This document shows positions 16,955-25,424 of a stretch of DNA of 62,323 bases, in pieces. The stretch comes from an uncultured Lachnospiraceae bacterium. GTDB taxonomy: Bacteria; Bacillota; Clostridia; Lachnospirales; Lachnospiraceae. Numbering within the stretch: position 1 is the stretch's first letter; each line of letters opens with the position of its first letter. The translations under genes were made by a program, and so were the position numbers. Location: positions 1-62,323 of the forward strand of contig ONNQ01000017.1 in NCBI GenBank assembly GCA_900319245.1. The letters run 5' to 3'. The notes beneath the pieces were generated by a model. It did no database searches. It was given only the letters and a program-made list of their open reading frames with translations, and had not been told where the DNA came from.

Positions 16955-18520
16955 ATGAAATTGATAACAAAAATAGAGCCCACGGCAAGCCGAAAGGCGA
17001 CAGCGAAGATTCGTGTTGCTGCCTACTGCAGGGTGTCAACCGGAATGGATGAGCAGCTCATCAGCTTGGAGACACAGAAAACACATTACGAGGAGCTGAT
17101 CGGCTCCAATCCGGAATGGAAGTTTGCCGGCCTGTATTTCGACGAAGGCATCTCTGGTACCAATAAGGAAAAGCGGCCTGCCCTGCAACAGCTGATCGCG
17201 GACTGCGAGGCAGGCAAGGTCGACCGGATACTAACAAAGTCACTGAGCCGCTTCGCCAGGAACACCACTGACTGCCTTGAGATGGTCCGGAAGCTCCTGG
17301 ACCTCGGCGTGACGGTCTTCTTCGAAAAGGAGAACCTCGATACCGGCTCGATGGAATCAGAGCTCATGCTCTCCATCATGAGCAGCCTTGCTGAGAGCGA
17401 ATCCGTCTCCATTTCACAAAACAGTAAATGGGGCGTTCGGCACCGCTTTGAAAACGGGACCTATAAGATCTCCTACGCGCCTTACGGATACAGCGTAAGC
17501 GACGGAGTATTCTCCATTAACGAGAAAGAAGCTGAATGGGTACGCTGGGTTTTCTCGGAGGCGCTGAGCGGAAAGTCTATCACGGCGATCGCCAGGGAAC
17601 TGAATGAGAAGCAGGTACCTTCCCGGCGCTCAGGGAAATGGACACCCACCACTATTCGGGCGATGCTCACCAACGAGAAGTATATCGGCGATTGCCTCTT
17701 CCAGAAGAGCTTTTCAGATTTCCGTTTCCATCGTCGCAAGAACTACGGGGAACGCGATCAGTTCTACGCGGAGGACCATCACGAGGCAATCATCAGCAGG
17801 GAGGACTTCGAGGCAGTGGGAAAGCTCATAGAGCAGAGAACAAAGGAGAAGAGCATCAAGAAGGGTGGCAGCCATTACCGGAAAAAGTACCCGTTCAGCA
17901 AAAAGATCATTTGTGGTGAATGCGGCTCCGCTTTTAAACGGCATATTAACAACACGGGCTCGATAAGCTATCCGGTCTGGGCCTGCGCCAGGCATCTGGC
18001 GGATTCCCGGGGATGCTCAATAAGATCGATCAAAGAGGCCGACCTGGAGTGTGCCTTCACTACGATGATGAACAAACTGATCTTTGCTAAGAAGGAAGTG
18101 CTAGATGCGCTGTTTGACGGCATCCGCAGTGAAACGCACAGGACTAACATGCTTAGGATAGATGAGATCGATGCGAAGCTGGAGAAGAACGCAGAACGGC
18201 GCGAGATCCTGGTGACGCTCATGACAAGGGGCTATCTTGAACCGGCTCTTTTTACCAGCGAGAGCAATGAGCTTTCTTCAGAAGCTGATGCACTGGCGGA
18301 AGAGAAGGAGAAGCTGCTGGGCGTTATAGTTGGAGGCATTCAAAAGACGGAGGCGCTCACCGAGCTGATCCGGTTTGTCGGACACGCGGAGCCGAGTACG
18401 GACTTTAATGGTGAGCTGGTCGAGCGGTTCCTTGAGACAGCAACGGTAAGCACAAGGGAAGAGGTTGTCTTCCATCTGAAATGCGGCCTGAGCCTAACAG
18501 AAAGGATTAATGTGGAATGA
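16955..18520 (+). CDS. Large serine recombinase 1
   Basis: This 521-residue site-specific recombinase of the resolvase/invertase family probably takes part in integrating and excising the element. The catalytic domain (about 20-165) has the nucleophile in '[13 protein letters not shown]' and the conserved 'TKSLSRFARNT'. The Recombinase domain (about 175-280) carries 'APYGY' and 'MLTNEKYIGD'. A zinc ribbon begins at 'CGECGSAF' (near 325), followed by a coiled coil to the end. ATG 16955 follows GGGGGTGAG; an upstream reading frame start at 16889 would overlap the SHOCT gene and adds unrelated residues. It overlaps the next gene by 4 bases. The two full recombinases here share length and layout but differ in sequence. 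Confidence 0.95.
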   Translation: MKLITKIEPTASRKATAKIRVAAYCRVSTGMDEQLISLETQKTHYEELIGSNPEWKFAGLYFDEGISGTNKEKRPALQQLIADCEAGKVDRILTKSLSRFARNTTDCLEMVRKLLDLGVTVFFEKENLDTGSMESELMLSIMSSLAESESVSISQNSKWGVRHRFENGTYKISYAPYGYSVSDGVFSINEKEAEWVRWVFSEALSGKSITAIARELNEKQVPSRRSGKWTPTTIRAMLTNEKYIGDCLFQKSFSDFRFHRRKNYGERDQFYAEDHHEAIISREDFEAVGKLIEQRTKEKSIKKGGSHYRKKYPFSKKIICGECGSAFKRHINNTGSISYPVWACARHLADSRGCSIRSIKEADLECAFTTMMNKLIFAKKEVLDALFDGIRSETHRTNMLRIDEIDAKLEKNAERREILVTLMTRGYLEPALFTSESNELSSEADALAEEKEKLLGVIVGGIQKTEALTELIRFVGHAEPSTDFNGELVERFLETATVSTREEVVFHLKCGLSLTERINVE

Positions 18521-18939
18521 AAAAAGGACTAACACCTTACGGTTATAAGATCGTGAACGGAGGAGCAGTCATAGACGAAGAGGAAGCTGCACAGGTCCGG
18601 AAGATCTATGATGGCTATCTTGGCGGGCTTTCCCTGACGGGTGCTGCCAAGGCAGCCGGACTGGAGCTTAAACACAGATCCGTAAGGGTAATGCTGGAGA
18701 ACAGACGCTACCTCGGTGATGAGTATTATCCTGCCATCATTGATCCTGACACCTTCAGAGCTTTCGAAGCTGAGCGCTTACGCCGAGAAAAAATGCTGGG
18801 CAGAGATAAAAAGCAGAAGAAGGCGGCTGAGGCAAAGCCTGCTTCTGTCCGGTTCCGGTTAATAATGCCGGCACGGGAGCTGAGTGATCCTTATAAGCAG
18901 GCAGAATACATATACAGCTTAATTGAAAGAGAGGACTGA
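18517..18939 (+). CDS. Recombinase-domain-only protein (no catalytic domain)
   Basis: The 140-residue protein matches only the central DNA-contacting 'Recombinase' domain of large serine recombinases: '[15 protein letters not shown]', '[20 protein letters not shown]' and '[15 protein letters not shown]'. It lacks the N-terminal resolvase domain with the nucleophilic serine, the zinc ribbon and the long coiled coil. It is not simply a broken gene: it has a coupled ATGA start, ends cleanly 1 base before the start of the next recombinase, and its frame is intact. Its C-terminal 40 residues ('[20 protein letters not shown]') are unlike the recombinases. It may be an architectural or directionality subunit. 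Confidence 0.85.
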   Translation: MKKGLTPYGYKIVNGGAVIDEEEAAQVRKIYDGYLGGLSLTGAAKAAGLELKHRSVRVMLENRRYLGDEYYPAIIDPDTFRAFEAERLRREKMLGRDKKQKKAAEAKPASVRFRLIMPARELSDPYKQAEYIYSLIERED

Positions 18940-18940
18940 A

Positions 18941-20506
18941 ATGGCAACAGTAAGACTGATCCCTGCACAGGCAAGAGCAGGCACAAGGAAAAGAACAGAG
19001 AGTGCTCCGAAGCTCCGGGTGGCAGCTTACTGCCGAGTCTCGACAGAAAGTGACGAGCAGGCGACAAGCTACGAAGCACAGATCGAGCACTACACCGACT
19101 ACATTGCTAACCATCCCGGGTGGGAACTGGCAGGCATCTATGCGGACGACGGCATATCCGGTACTAATACCAAAAAGCGTGAGGAGTTCAATCGGCTGAT
19201 CGACGACTGCATGAACGGTAAAGTGGATTTGGTGGTCACAAAGTCGATATCGAGATTTGCCCGGAACACTCTCGACTGCCTGAAGTACATCCGGCAGCTG
19301 AAGGATAAGAACATCCCTGTCTTCTTCGAGAAGGAGGCGATCAATACGATGGACGCCAAGGGAGAGGTCCTGCTCACCATCATGGCTTCCCTTGCACAGC
19401 AGGAGAGCCAGAGCCTTTCGCAGAACGTCCGGCTTGGGCTGCAGTACCGATACCAGCAGGGGAAAGTCCAAGTGTGTACAAACCGCTTCCTCGGATACGA
19501 CAAGGACGAGGAGGGGAACCTGGTCATCAATCCGAAAGAGGCGAAGGTTGTGAAACGCATCTTCCGGGAGTACCTGGAGGGTAAAAGTTACTACGCTATT
19601 GGGAAAGGACTGGAAGCTGACGGGATCAGAACGGCAGCGGGCAGCGACTACTGGCTTGCCAGCACGCTCCGGAAGATCTTGATGAACGAGAAGTACATCG
19701 GCGACGCACTTTTACAGAAGACAGTCACAACGGACTTCCTGACCAAGAAGCGGGTCGTCAACAAGGGAATTGTCCCACAGTATTATGTTGAGAACAGCCA
19801 CGAGGCCATCATACCGCGGGAGCTTTTCCTGCAGGTGCAGGAGGAGATGCAGCGCAGGGCCAATTTGGAGACGGGGACCGGAAAGAAGCGAGTCTACAGT
19901 GGCAAGTATGCTCTCTCGAACAGAGTCTACTGTTCACATTGTGGGGACATTTTCCGCCGGTCACAGTGGTTCATCAAAGGAGAACGCATCCCGGTCTGGC
20001 GCTGCGTCAGCAGGCTGGAAAAGCGGAAAGCCGATGCCAAATGTCCCTCGCGTACGCTTTATGAAACGGAACTTCAGAAAGCGGTCGTGACAGCTATAAA
20101 CCAGATGATCGCCCAAAAAGATGAGCTTCTCCCCGGAATGAAACTTGCCGTGGAGAATGCGCTCGTAAACAGTAATGCAGAAGAGATCGTCAGGATTGAC
20201 TCTCAGCTCGAAGCGGTGGGAAAAGAAATGCTGCAGAAGGCAAATGCCAGGCAGAACATCGATGACCTCGCCAGGGAGATCGACGACCTTCATGAAACCA
20301 AATTGCGGCTGCAGCTGGAGGATGCAGACCGGACCGGGGTGAGGCAGCGCATGAAAGAGCTCGAGGTCTTTCTGAATGAACAGACCTATCAGGTGACGGA
20401 CTATGACGAAGGGTTGGCTAGGAAACTGATCGAGAAGATCACGGTATATGATGACCGCCTTGTCTTCGAATTCAGATCCGGCATAGAGACAGAAGTACAG
20501 ATGTAA
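18941..20506 (+). CDS. Large serine recombinase 2
   Basis: This is the second full serine recombinase (521 residues). The nucleophile lies in '[13 protein letters not shown]', with '[15 protein letters not shown]' in the catalytic domain. The central domain contains '[14 protein letters not shown]', the zinc ribbon begins '[13 protein letters not shown]', and a coiled coil with '[17 protein letters not shown]' follows. GAGAGGA at 18928-18934 favours ATG 18941 over an alternative start at 18923. It ends just before a terminator, closing a four-gene operon (SHOCT, recombinase, domain-only protein, recombinase). Which of the two full enzymes cuts the phage ends cannot be told here. Confidence 0.95.
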   Translation: MATVRLIPAQARAGTRKRTESAPKLRVAAYCRVSTESDEQATSYEAQIEHYTDYIANHPGWELAGIYADDGISGTNTKKREEFNRLIDDCMNGKVDLVVTKSISRFARNTLDCLKYIRQLKDKNIPVFFEKEAINTMDAKGEVLLTIMASLAQQESQSLSQNVRLGLQYRYQQGKVQVCTNRFLGYDKDEEGNLVINPKEAKVVKRIFREYLEGKSYYAIGKGLEADGIRTAAGSDYWLASTLRKILMNEKYIGDALLQKTVTTDFLTKKRVVNKGIVPQYYVENSHEAIIPRELFLQVQEEMQRRANLETGTGKKRVYSGKYALSNRVYCSHCGDIFRRSQWFIKGERIPVWRCVSRLEKRKADAKCPSRTLYETELQKAVVTAINQMIAQKDELLPGMKLAVENALVNSNAEEIVRIDSQLEAVGKEMLQKANARQNIDDLAREIDDLHETKLRLQLEDADRTGVRQRMKELEVFLNEQTYQVTDYDEGLARKLIEKITVYDDRLVFEFRSGIETEVQM

Positions 20507-20523
20507 ACAGAGCCATCATGTAG

Positions 20524-20549
20524 GCGCTCCTTCGAGGGGCGTCTTTTTT
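20524..20549 (+). terminator. Rho-independent terminator after the recombinase operon
   Basis: GCGCTCC pairs with GGGGCGT (two G-T pairs) around TTCGA, followed by CTTTTTT. Confidence 0.82.
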
Positions 20550-20552
20550 AGT

Positions 20553-20580
20553 TTGTGGAGTAATAGAGTCATTCTATGAT
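20553..20580 (+). promoter_or_regulatory. Promoter of the membrane cargo gene
   Basis: TTGTGG (20553-20558) and TATGAT (20575-20580) are separated by 16 bases. The gene start is 35 bases downstream with GGGGGG before it. This gives the cargo gene its own expression signal. Confidence 0.5.
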
Positions 20581-20614
20581 ATTATTAATGTGTTAGGATT
20601 CTGGGGGGCATGTA

Positions 20615-21748
20615 ATGGTAGATTATAATAACAATAGTTATAAAAAGAGATTTAAATGGGTAAAGATGAATAAAGAAAGATTACAGGGCTTCGTCAAAAA
20701 AGCGACTTTGTTCATTTGGCAGAAACTAAAAGAATCAATTTTTTTCGCGGGTATAAAAGCCTTCTTGTTGATATTTGTTTTGATATACATTATTTTTTCC
20801 ATAAAGCCAGAACAAGCGCATGTTTCAGCTATTATTTCGGAGCTGGGTTATACTGAAGCAATTGCGGACAAGGTTATCCTTAAAGACTATGATTGCGATC
20901 ATATCGGGTTTTATTGTAAGGATGCTGTCAGAATGAAGGTGTTTCCATTTTTTGAATTTGATGTAATAGGGGTTAATCCTGATTATTACAAAAACACTTA
21001 CAGTATTAGTATCTATCCAGGGGCCAAAGGATATTCCAGTTTTTCAATACAGGGCCAAACTAGTGATTTGGAGTTTAAAAATGCTTTAATAAGTGACTGG
21101 GTGCATTATTCTAGTGATAAAGTAAATATCAATTGTGTGGGAAAACAGTATTTGACAGTCTCTGAAGGGAGAATCATATTCGAATCATCTGATGAAGAAA
21201 TAATAAGAGAATTTGATACATCAGACTATAGTAAAAAATTAGACCTTTTTTCAATGTATATTGACGGATGTACGGTAGAACCGGACATAAATGGCAGGGA
21301 TAAGTATTCTATTATACTTTGGAATATTTCTGAAGAACATGCAATAAGGTCTATTTCAACAATGTTAAGACATAATGGTGTGAATATTGAGGCTACAGGT
21401 GTCTCCAGCTTAGATTCGACAGTCACTGGAAAGCTCGCGGTTTCTTATACTCCGAATCCCCAAAATTACGATTTAAATATGCAAGACCTCGGGTTGGTTA
21501 GTTCTAATTCATCGGAAGATATGCATCTGAAGTGTAGTGTGAAGTATAATGCAGATGATGATTCGTATAAAACAGAAGGTGTACTGTATGGATATATTTC
21601 TGAAGGCGAAATCTCAAAAATGACTTTATTTCCTTCATTTAAGACATGGTTTTATTCGAATGCGTATATGACGCCAACCGCTATTATTACTATTGTTTTG
21701 ACAGCGATTGCTTTATTCAATAAGAAAAAAGAGGATGGCAAAGATTAA
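20615..21748 (+). CDS. Unknown two-pass membrane protein, AT-rich cargo gene
   Basis: I do not recognise this 377-residue protein. After a basic N-terminus there is one membrane segment at residues about 41-64 ('FFAGIKAFLLIFVLIYIIFS'). A region of about 270 residues without membrane character follows, probably outside the cell, with many Tyr, Ser and Asp. A second membrane segment lies at about 348-369 ('PTAIITIVLTAIALF'), and the tail is charged. The base composition is clearly AT-richer than the phage and recombinase genes, like the Mrr fusion. It lies at the very end of the element next to the attachment region, a common place for lysogenic conversion genes. Superinfection exclusion or surface modification are possible roles, not shown. 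Confidence 0.75.
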   Translation: MVDYNNNSYKKRFKWVKMNKERLQGFVKKATLFIWQKLKESIFFAGIKAFLLIFVLIYIIFSIKPEQAHVSAIISELGYTEAIADKVILKDYDCDHIGFYCKDAVRMKVFPFFEFDVIGVNPDYYKNTYSISIYPGAKGYSSFSIQGQTSDLEFKNALISDWVHYSSDKVNINCVGKQYLTVSEGRIIFESSDEEIIREFDTSDYSKKLDLFSMYIDGCTVEPDINGRDKYSIILWNISEEHAIRSISTMLRHNGVNIEATGVSSLDSTVTGKLAVSYTPNPQNYDLNMQDLGLVSSNSSEDMHLKCSVKYNADDDSYKTEGVLYGYISEGEISKMTLFPSFKTWFYSNAYMTPTAIITIVLTAIALFNKKKEDGKD

Positions 21749-21831
21749 ATGAAGTAGAAAAGCAAGAAGAAACTGCATAATCATAGTATTTGGACTATGA
21801 ACGCTGAACCCTCTATCACTTTGAAAAAGCT

Positions 21832-21981
21832 CTTGATATGTTCCCGAAGCAAAAAAAACGCACAGGCAAAACAGTGGATATGTTCCTCGACAAGAATTGC
21901 GTACAGGCACAGGGTATGAGTATTAATCTCATTTTCTCGTGCGGGGTCGAGACCGTCGTATTGCTTACGCAGACAAAGTAA
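21832..21981 (+). pseudogene. rlmD: 3' scrap resembling rlmD (rumA), 23S rRNA uracil-5-methyltransferase
   Basis: From 21946 the frame reads 'VETVVLLTQTK' and stop. This closely resembles the conserved C-terminus of RlmD/RumA methyltransferases, usually '(V/L)DMFP...HVETVVLL'. The preceding motif occurs twice in the same frame, as 'LDMFP' at 21832 and 'VDMF' at 21874, but about 55 unrelated bases separate the second copy from 'VETVVLL', where the intact gene has only a few codons. The rest of the gene is absent. The simplest reading is that the element entered the 3' end of rlmD and left this fragment at its right end. The stretch 21749-21831 holds nothing else I can identify. Confidence 0.6.
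21834..21886. other. Candidate attachment region with repeated GATATGTTCC
   Basis: The 10-mer GATATGTTCC occurs at 21834-21843 and 21877-21886, each time coding Asp-Met-Phe as in the RlmD C-terminus. Elements with serine recombinases are known to target this gene in Firmicutes (the Streptococcus elements in rum are an example from general knowledge). The right junction of the element therefore probably lies here or slightly downstream, up to 21946. Two copies suggest more than one insertion event. The left end is outside the window. Confidence 0.45.
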
Positions 21982-22033
21982 AGGCGTGAAACGAACGAAT
22001 TGGAATGAAAAGCGCGAACGAAAAGAATAGGAA

Positions 22034-22084
22034 TAAAAAAGGCATCGCCCCGACCGGTTATAACCAGTCGGGGCGATGCCTTTT
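22034..22084. terminator. Strong bidirectional terminator
   Basis: A 17-bp stem (GGCATCGCCCCGACCGG with its partner ending at 22080, one G-T pair) has an A-run before it and TTTT after it. It sits between the rlmD scrap and the convergent ene-reductase gene and can stop transcription from both sides. Confidence 0.92.
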
Positions 22085-22117
22085 ATGGAGGCGCAGAAAT
22101 CTGCTGGTATTTATGAA

Positions 22118-24118
22118 TTAAAGAAAATCATGCTTCTCCAGTGTGAGCAGGATATTGCGGCCTTCTTCTGTGCCTTCGATGATCCTGCGTGCGCGCTTAC
22201 TGTCGCCGATGTTGACAATCTCAACGTCGGTATCCATGTACTCCTTCTCGAGATCTGCGATCACGGGGGTGTTGGAGCGCATGCCAAGGCAGATGAAGCC
22301 ATAGTCGAAAGGAAGATCGGTGATCGTTCCGTCGGGGAGTTTGACGATGAACTTGTCGTCGCAAACTTCCTGCAGACCGGTTCTTGTCAGCTGGCGGACG
22401 TTGTACTTCTTCATCTTGGCCGCTGTGTCGCACTTTGTGACGGGATCAAGGCCGTTTCCGATGACGGGCAGGAAGTCAACGATGGTGCACTCCGCGCCGC
22501 GCTCTGTGAAGAATTCCATAACGTCGAGACCGACTGCGCCGCCGCCGATGATGACGACCTTCTGGCCATCCATCTTCTCGGGATACTCTTCTCTGCGCTC
22601 GATCATCTTGAGAACGGTAGCGACCTTGCTGCCATCCTTGTCCACGCGGTCATGCAGACCTGCGATGGGAGGAAGAGTGGGGCCGGAACCGGTGGAGTTC
22701 ACGATGATATCGGGATTGAGGCTCTTGACCATGTCGACAGTCGCTTCGGTTCCCTTGAAGATGAAGAGATTGTGAAGCTTCTGCGCGCGGTGGATCATAT
22801 ACTTGGGGAAATCCGCCAGACGGGTCTTGTCCGGGATCTTGGAGATCTTCACGGAAAGGCCGCCGAGCTCTTTCTCTTTCTCGATCAGGAATGTCGTACA
22901 TCCAACTTCTGCAGCGGTGCAGGCAGCTTCGAGACCGGCAGTACCGCCGCCGACTACAACTACGTTGCAAGGCTTGTTGACATGGCGCTTCTTGTAATCG
23001 TCGCCTGTGTTGACTGCAGGGTTGACTGTGCAGCGGACGGGCTGGTTGAGACCGATACGGTGGCCGGCGCAGCCTACGTTACAGGAAATGCACTTGCGAA
23101 TGTCATCTTCGTGGCCCATCTCTACCTTGTTGCACCAGTCGGGATCTGCGATCAGGCCGCGGCCCATACCGATGAGGTCTGCGTCGCCTCTGGCCAGGAT
23201 CTCTTCCGCAACCTTGGGATCACGGATGTTGCCCATTGTGATGCAGGGCTTTCCGTATTTCTCCTTGACAGCCTTAGCCATGTAGGATCTCCAGCCATCG
23301 GGCAGGTAGTTGGCGTCGATCTGGAACTGGATCGACTGGTTCAGACCTGCGGATACGTCGAATACGTCGACTTCTTTTTCAAAATACTGCAGATACTCGA
23401 GGGTATCTTCCAGTGTGTTGCCGCCTTCTACGAACTCATCTGCGCTGATACGGACGAAGATCGGGAAGAAAGGACCAACCTGCTTACGAACTTCTTCGAT
23501 AACCAGCTTTGCGAAACGAGCGCGGTTCTCAGGACTTCCGCCGAACTCATCGGTTCTCTTGTTCATGACAGGAGAAAGGAACTGGCTGATCAGATAGGAG
23601 TGACCGCAGTGGATCTCGACGCAGTCAAAGCCTGCGATCTGTGCGCGCTTAGCAGCTTCGCCGTACTTCTTGACGATCTTGTAGATCTCTTCTTTCTCAA
23701 GAGGGCACGGAATCTCGCCGCCTTCCTTGGAAGGAACATCGGAAGAAGAAACGGGCTGCATGCCGATTCTTGTGGAAACAGCGGAAGCGCCGGCGTGGTT
23801 GATCTGGATACCGATGCAGGCGCCGTGCTTGTGAACCTTCTCGCAAAGAAGGAACAGACGGGGAATATAATTATCCTGGTCGATTCTCAGCTGTGTAGTA
23901 CCATTCGATCCCTGCGGAGAATAAACGCTTGCGTTCTCAACCATCAGAAGTCCGGTGCCGCCTTTTGCGCGAAGCTCATAGTAATTGATGTGCAAAAAGC
24001 TCATCTCACCGGTCTGCTCACCGTAGTTGGTTCCCATAGGAGTCATCATGATACGGTTTTTCATTGTCATTCTGCGAACCGTGAAAGGCTCAAAAATGTG
24101 TGGATAATTGCTTTTCAT
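22118..24118 (-). CDS. Old-yellow-enzyme family ene-reductase (FMN, 4Fe-4S, FAD; 2-enoate reductase/BaiCD-like)
   Basis: This 666-residue flavoenzyme should reduce an activated C=C bond with NAD(P)H. Residues 1-350 are the FMN-binding TIM barrel ('HIFEPFTVRRMTMKNRIMM', 'GFDCVEIHCGHSYLISQFLS', 'DEFGGSPENRARF'). A cysteine cluster near 370-390 (Cys-x2-Cys-x3-Cys, then a fourth Cys 13 residues on, in 'VRCTVNPAVN') binds the 4Fe-4S centre. The remainder binds FAD and NAD(P)H ('VVVVGGGTAGLEAACTA', 'VVIIGGGAVGLDVMEFF'). ATG 24118 follows AGGGAGAA on this strand; 24 upstream codons have no ribosome site. It is the first gene of the minus arm of the shikimate locus, so a dehydroshikimate- or shikimate-type acid is the likely substrate. 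Bile-acid or cinnamate reduction are alternatives for the family. Confidence 0.88.
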   Translation of the reverse strand: MKSNYPHIFEPFTVRRMTMKNRIMMTPMGTNYGEQTGEMSFLHINYYELRAKGGTGLLMVENASVYSPQGSNGTTQLRIDQDNYIPRLFLLCEKVHKHGACIGIQINHAGASAVSTRIGMQPVSSSDVPSKEGGEIPCPLEKEEIYKIVKKYGEAAKRAQIAGFDCVEIHCGHSYLISQFLSPVMNKRTDEFGGSPENRARFAKLVIEEVRKQVGPFFPIFVRISADEFVEGGNTLEDTLEYLQYFEKEVDVFDVSAGLNQSIQFQIDANYLPDGWRSYMAKAVKEKYGKPCITMGNIRDPKVAEEILARGDADLIGMGRGLIADPDWCNKVEMGHEDDIRKCISCNVGCAGHRIGLNQPVRCTVNPAVNTGDDYKKRHVNKPCNVVVVGGGTAGLEAACTAAEVGCTTFLIEKEKELGGLSVKISKIPDKTRLADFPKYMIHRAQKLHNLFIFKGTEATVDMVKSLNPDIIVNSTGSGPTLPPIAGLHDRVDKDGSKVATVLKMIERREEYPEKMDGQKVVIIGGGAVGLDVMEFFTERGAECTIVDFLPVIGNGLDPVTKCDTAAKMKKYNVRQLTRTGLQEVCDDKFIVKLPDGTITDLPFDYGFICLGMRSNTPVIADLEKEYMDTDVEIVNIGDSKRARRIIEGTEEGRNILLTLEKHDFL

Positions 24119-24245
24119 TGATCTGATTCTCCCTAAATATTCAGTATGATTGATCGGTCTGATATAGTGGCCGCGGAAAAGAGTATACAAAATACATCTC
24201 CGGCCATCTGATTAGGAAGCGGAAACGAAAGCTGCTGAATGCTAA

Positions 24246-24292
24246 CATCAGCAAACAGGAGAGAAGGGCAGTTCTTATCCTGTTCGCTGATG
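24246..24292 (-). promoter_or_regulatory. Hairpin in the leader of the ene-reductase mRNA
   Basis: A 15-bp inverted repeat with one mismatch (CATCAGCAAACAGGA, 24246-24260, and 24278-24292) encloses a 17-base loop. There is no T-run on either strand, so it is not a typical terminator. It lies 128 bases before the ene-reductase start, inside the probable 5' untranslated leader, and could affect mRNA stability or translation. Confidence 0.45.
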
Positions 24293-24325
24293 CAGCTTGC
24301 TGAAATGGAATGTTTTATTAAGCTA

Positions 24326-24356
24326 ATTGTAACGCATGAGCATCAATAGGGTCTAA
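24326..24356 (-). promoter_or_regulatory. Possible promoter of the ene-reductase gene
   Basis: On the minus strand TTAGAC (24356-24351) and TACAAT (24331-24326) are 19 bases apart, a poor -35/-10 pair such as activator-dependent promoters often show. The LysR-type box at 24375-24395 would then be centred about 66 bases before the start of transcription, the usual place for LysR-family binding. Confidence 0.35.
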
Positions 24357-24364
24357 TAAAAAAT

Positions 24365-24405
24365 ATGTGTGCGATTGATACGTTTTGCGTATCAATCGCA
24401 CACAT
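24365..24405 (-). terminator. Terminator of the lysR gene containing a LysR-type box
   Basis: A perfect 18-bp inverted repeat (ATGTGTGCGATTGATACG and its complement, loop TTTTG) lies 39 bases after the lysR stop. On the minus strand it is followed by ATATTTTTTA, so it can end lysR transcription. Its centre reads ATAC-N7-GTAT (24378-24392), a classical LysR-family recognition form, and resembles a sequence upstream of the aroE-type operon. It may serve both as terminator and as operator for the ene-reductase gene. Confidence 0.75.
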
Positions 24406-24443
24406 GCATCAGCAAAGATAAAGAGAATCAGAAAATCGAACGT

Positions 24444-25337
24444 TCAATACCCGTTCTCATCCCGATAATCCTGCACGAAATTGATAAATCTCGATACGGC
24501 GGGGATCTGATACTTGCCAGCCAGATATCCCATATATACAGTGTGATAGAACTGCTGGGAAGGAATCAGATGGCGGATACTTAGATTGGGCCTGTGAATG
24601 GTCTCGACATCCGCGACCAGCGCGATCCCGAATCCTTCCGCTGCAAGAGAGGCAATTCCGTTCTCGTCCGGCGACTCACATATAATATGAGGATTGAGGC
24701 CGTAGCGGCGGAAAAAATTGCGGGAATACTTACCAAGTCCTGACGTGTGGTCGTATCCAAGAAGCGGATAATGATTGAGCGTGGAGGCGTTGATGTAGGT
24801 CTGCTGTTCCAGCTCGTGCCCCTTGGGCATGATCACTACCATTTCCTGTTTCATGAGCGGGATGAAACGAATGGAGATCTCATTGACGTCCTTGGCGCCG
24901 AATATAATGTCGTATTTGCCGTTTTTAAGCCCCACAATATTCTGCGAAGATATATCCTGATAGAAATTAAACGTAATGCCTTCGTTTCCCTCTTTGCTCA
25001 CGAACGCTTTTACAGCCTGCGGAATAAATTTGGTCGAAAGGGGCGACACATAGGCAATGGATATCTCGCCGCCGCTGCAGGCGAGCTGGTGCATCTTGCG
25101 CTCTGCGATCGCGATATCGTCCAGGATCTTCTCGGTGTGCTCCAGGAAGATCTGTCCGGCCTTGGTCAGGGCGACGTTTCGCCCGACCCTCTCGAACAGT
25201 ACGATCCCCAATTCGTTTTCCAAAGAAGAGATTGCTCTGCTGAGCGATGGCTGAGAGATGCTCAGATTGTCGGCGGCCTTGTTAAAATGCTGTGTTTTGG
25301 CAGCCTGATAAAAGTATTCCAGCTGGCTTAAAGTCAT
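24444..25337 (-). CDS. LysR-family transcriptional regulator of the quinate/shikimate locus
   Basis: This 297-residue regulator has the N-terminal winged helix-turn-helix of the family (residues 1-60: 'LSQLEYFYQAAKTQHFNKAA', 'ISQPSLSRAISSLENELG') and a two-lobed effector-binding domain (about 90-290). AGGAGATT precedes ATG 25337 on this strand. It is divergent from the aroE-type operon and tandem with the ene-reductase gene. Two related boxes (24375-24395 and 25425-25445) flank it, one near each promoter. By analogy with QuiR of Listeria, a LysR protein that activates quinate/shikimate genes with shikimate as inducer, it probably senses shikimate or dehydroshikimate. The analogy is inferred from gene content, not from an alignment. 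Confidence 0.9.
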   Translation of the reverse strand: MTLSQLEYFYQAAKTQHFNKAADNLSISQPSLSRAISSLENELGIVLFERVGRNVALTKAGQIFLEHTEKILDDIAIAERKMHQLACSGGEISIAYVSPLSTKFIPQAVKAFVSKEGNEGITFNFYQDISSQNIVGLKNGKYDIIFGAKDVNEISIRFIPLMKQEMVVIMPKGHELEQQTYINASTLNHYPLLGYDHTSGLGKYSRNFFRRYGLNPHIICESPDENGIASLAAEGFGIALVADVETIHRPNLSIRHLIPSQQFYHTVYMGYLAGKYQIPAVSRFINFVQDYRDENGY

Positions 25338-25424
25338 GTTAATAATCTCCTATGTAAATGATGAAATCTTACATATACTATTATATATAATGCGTCTGTG
25401 AAATGATAGCATAAACGCATTGAT

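Noticed and set aside
18517-18939. Middle recombinase as a frameshifted pseudogene
   Set aside because: The frame is intact with coupled start and clean stop, and its ends do not continue into neighbouring recombinase sequence in another frame.
22076-24121. Open frame of 681 codons on the plus strand opposite the ene-reductase
   Set aside because: It mirrors the codon bias of the minus-strand gene, which has full FMN, Fe-S and FAD motifs and a ribosome site. The plus frame has no recognisable domain.
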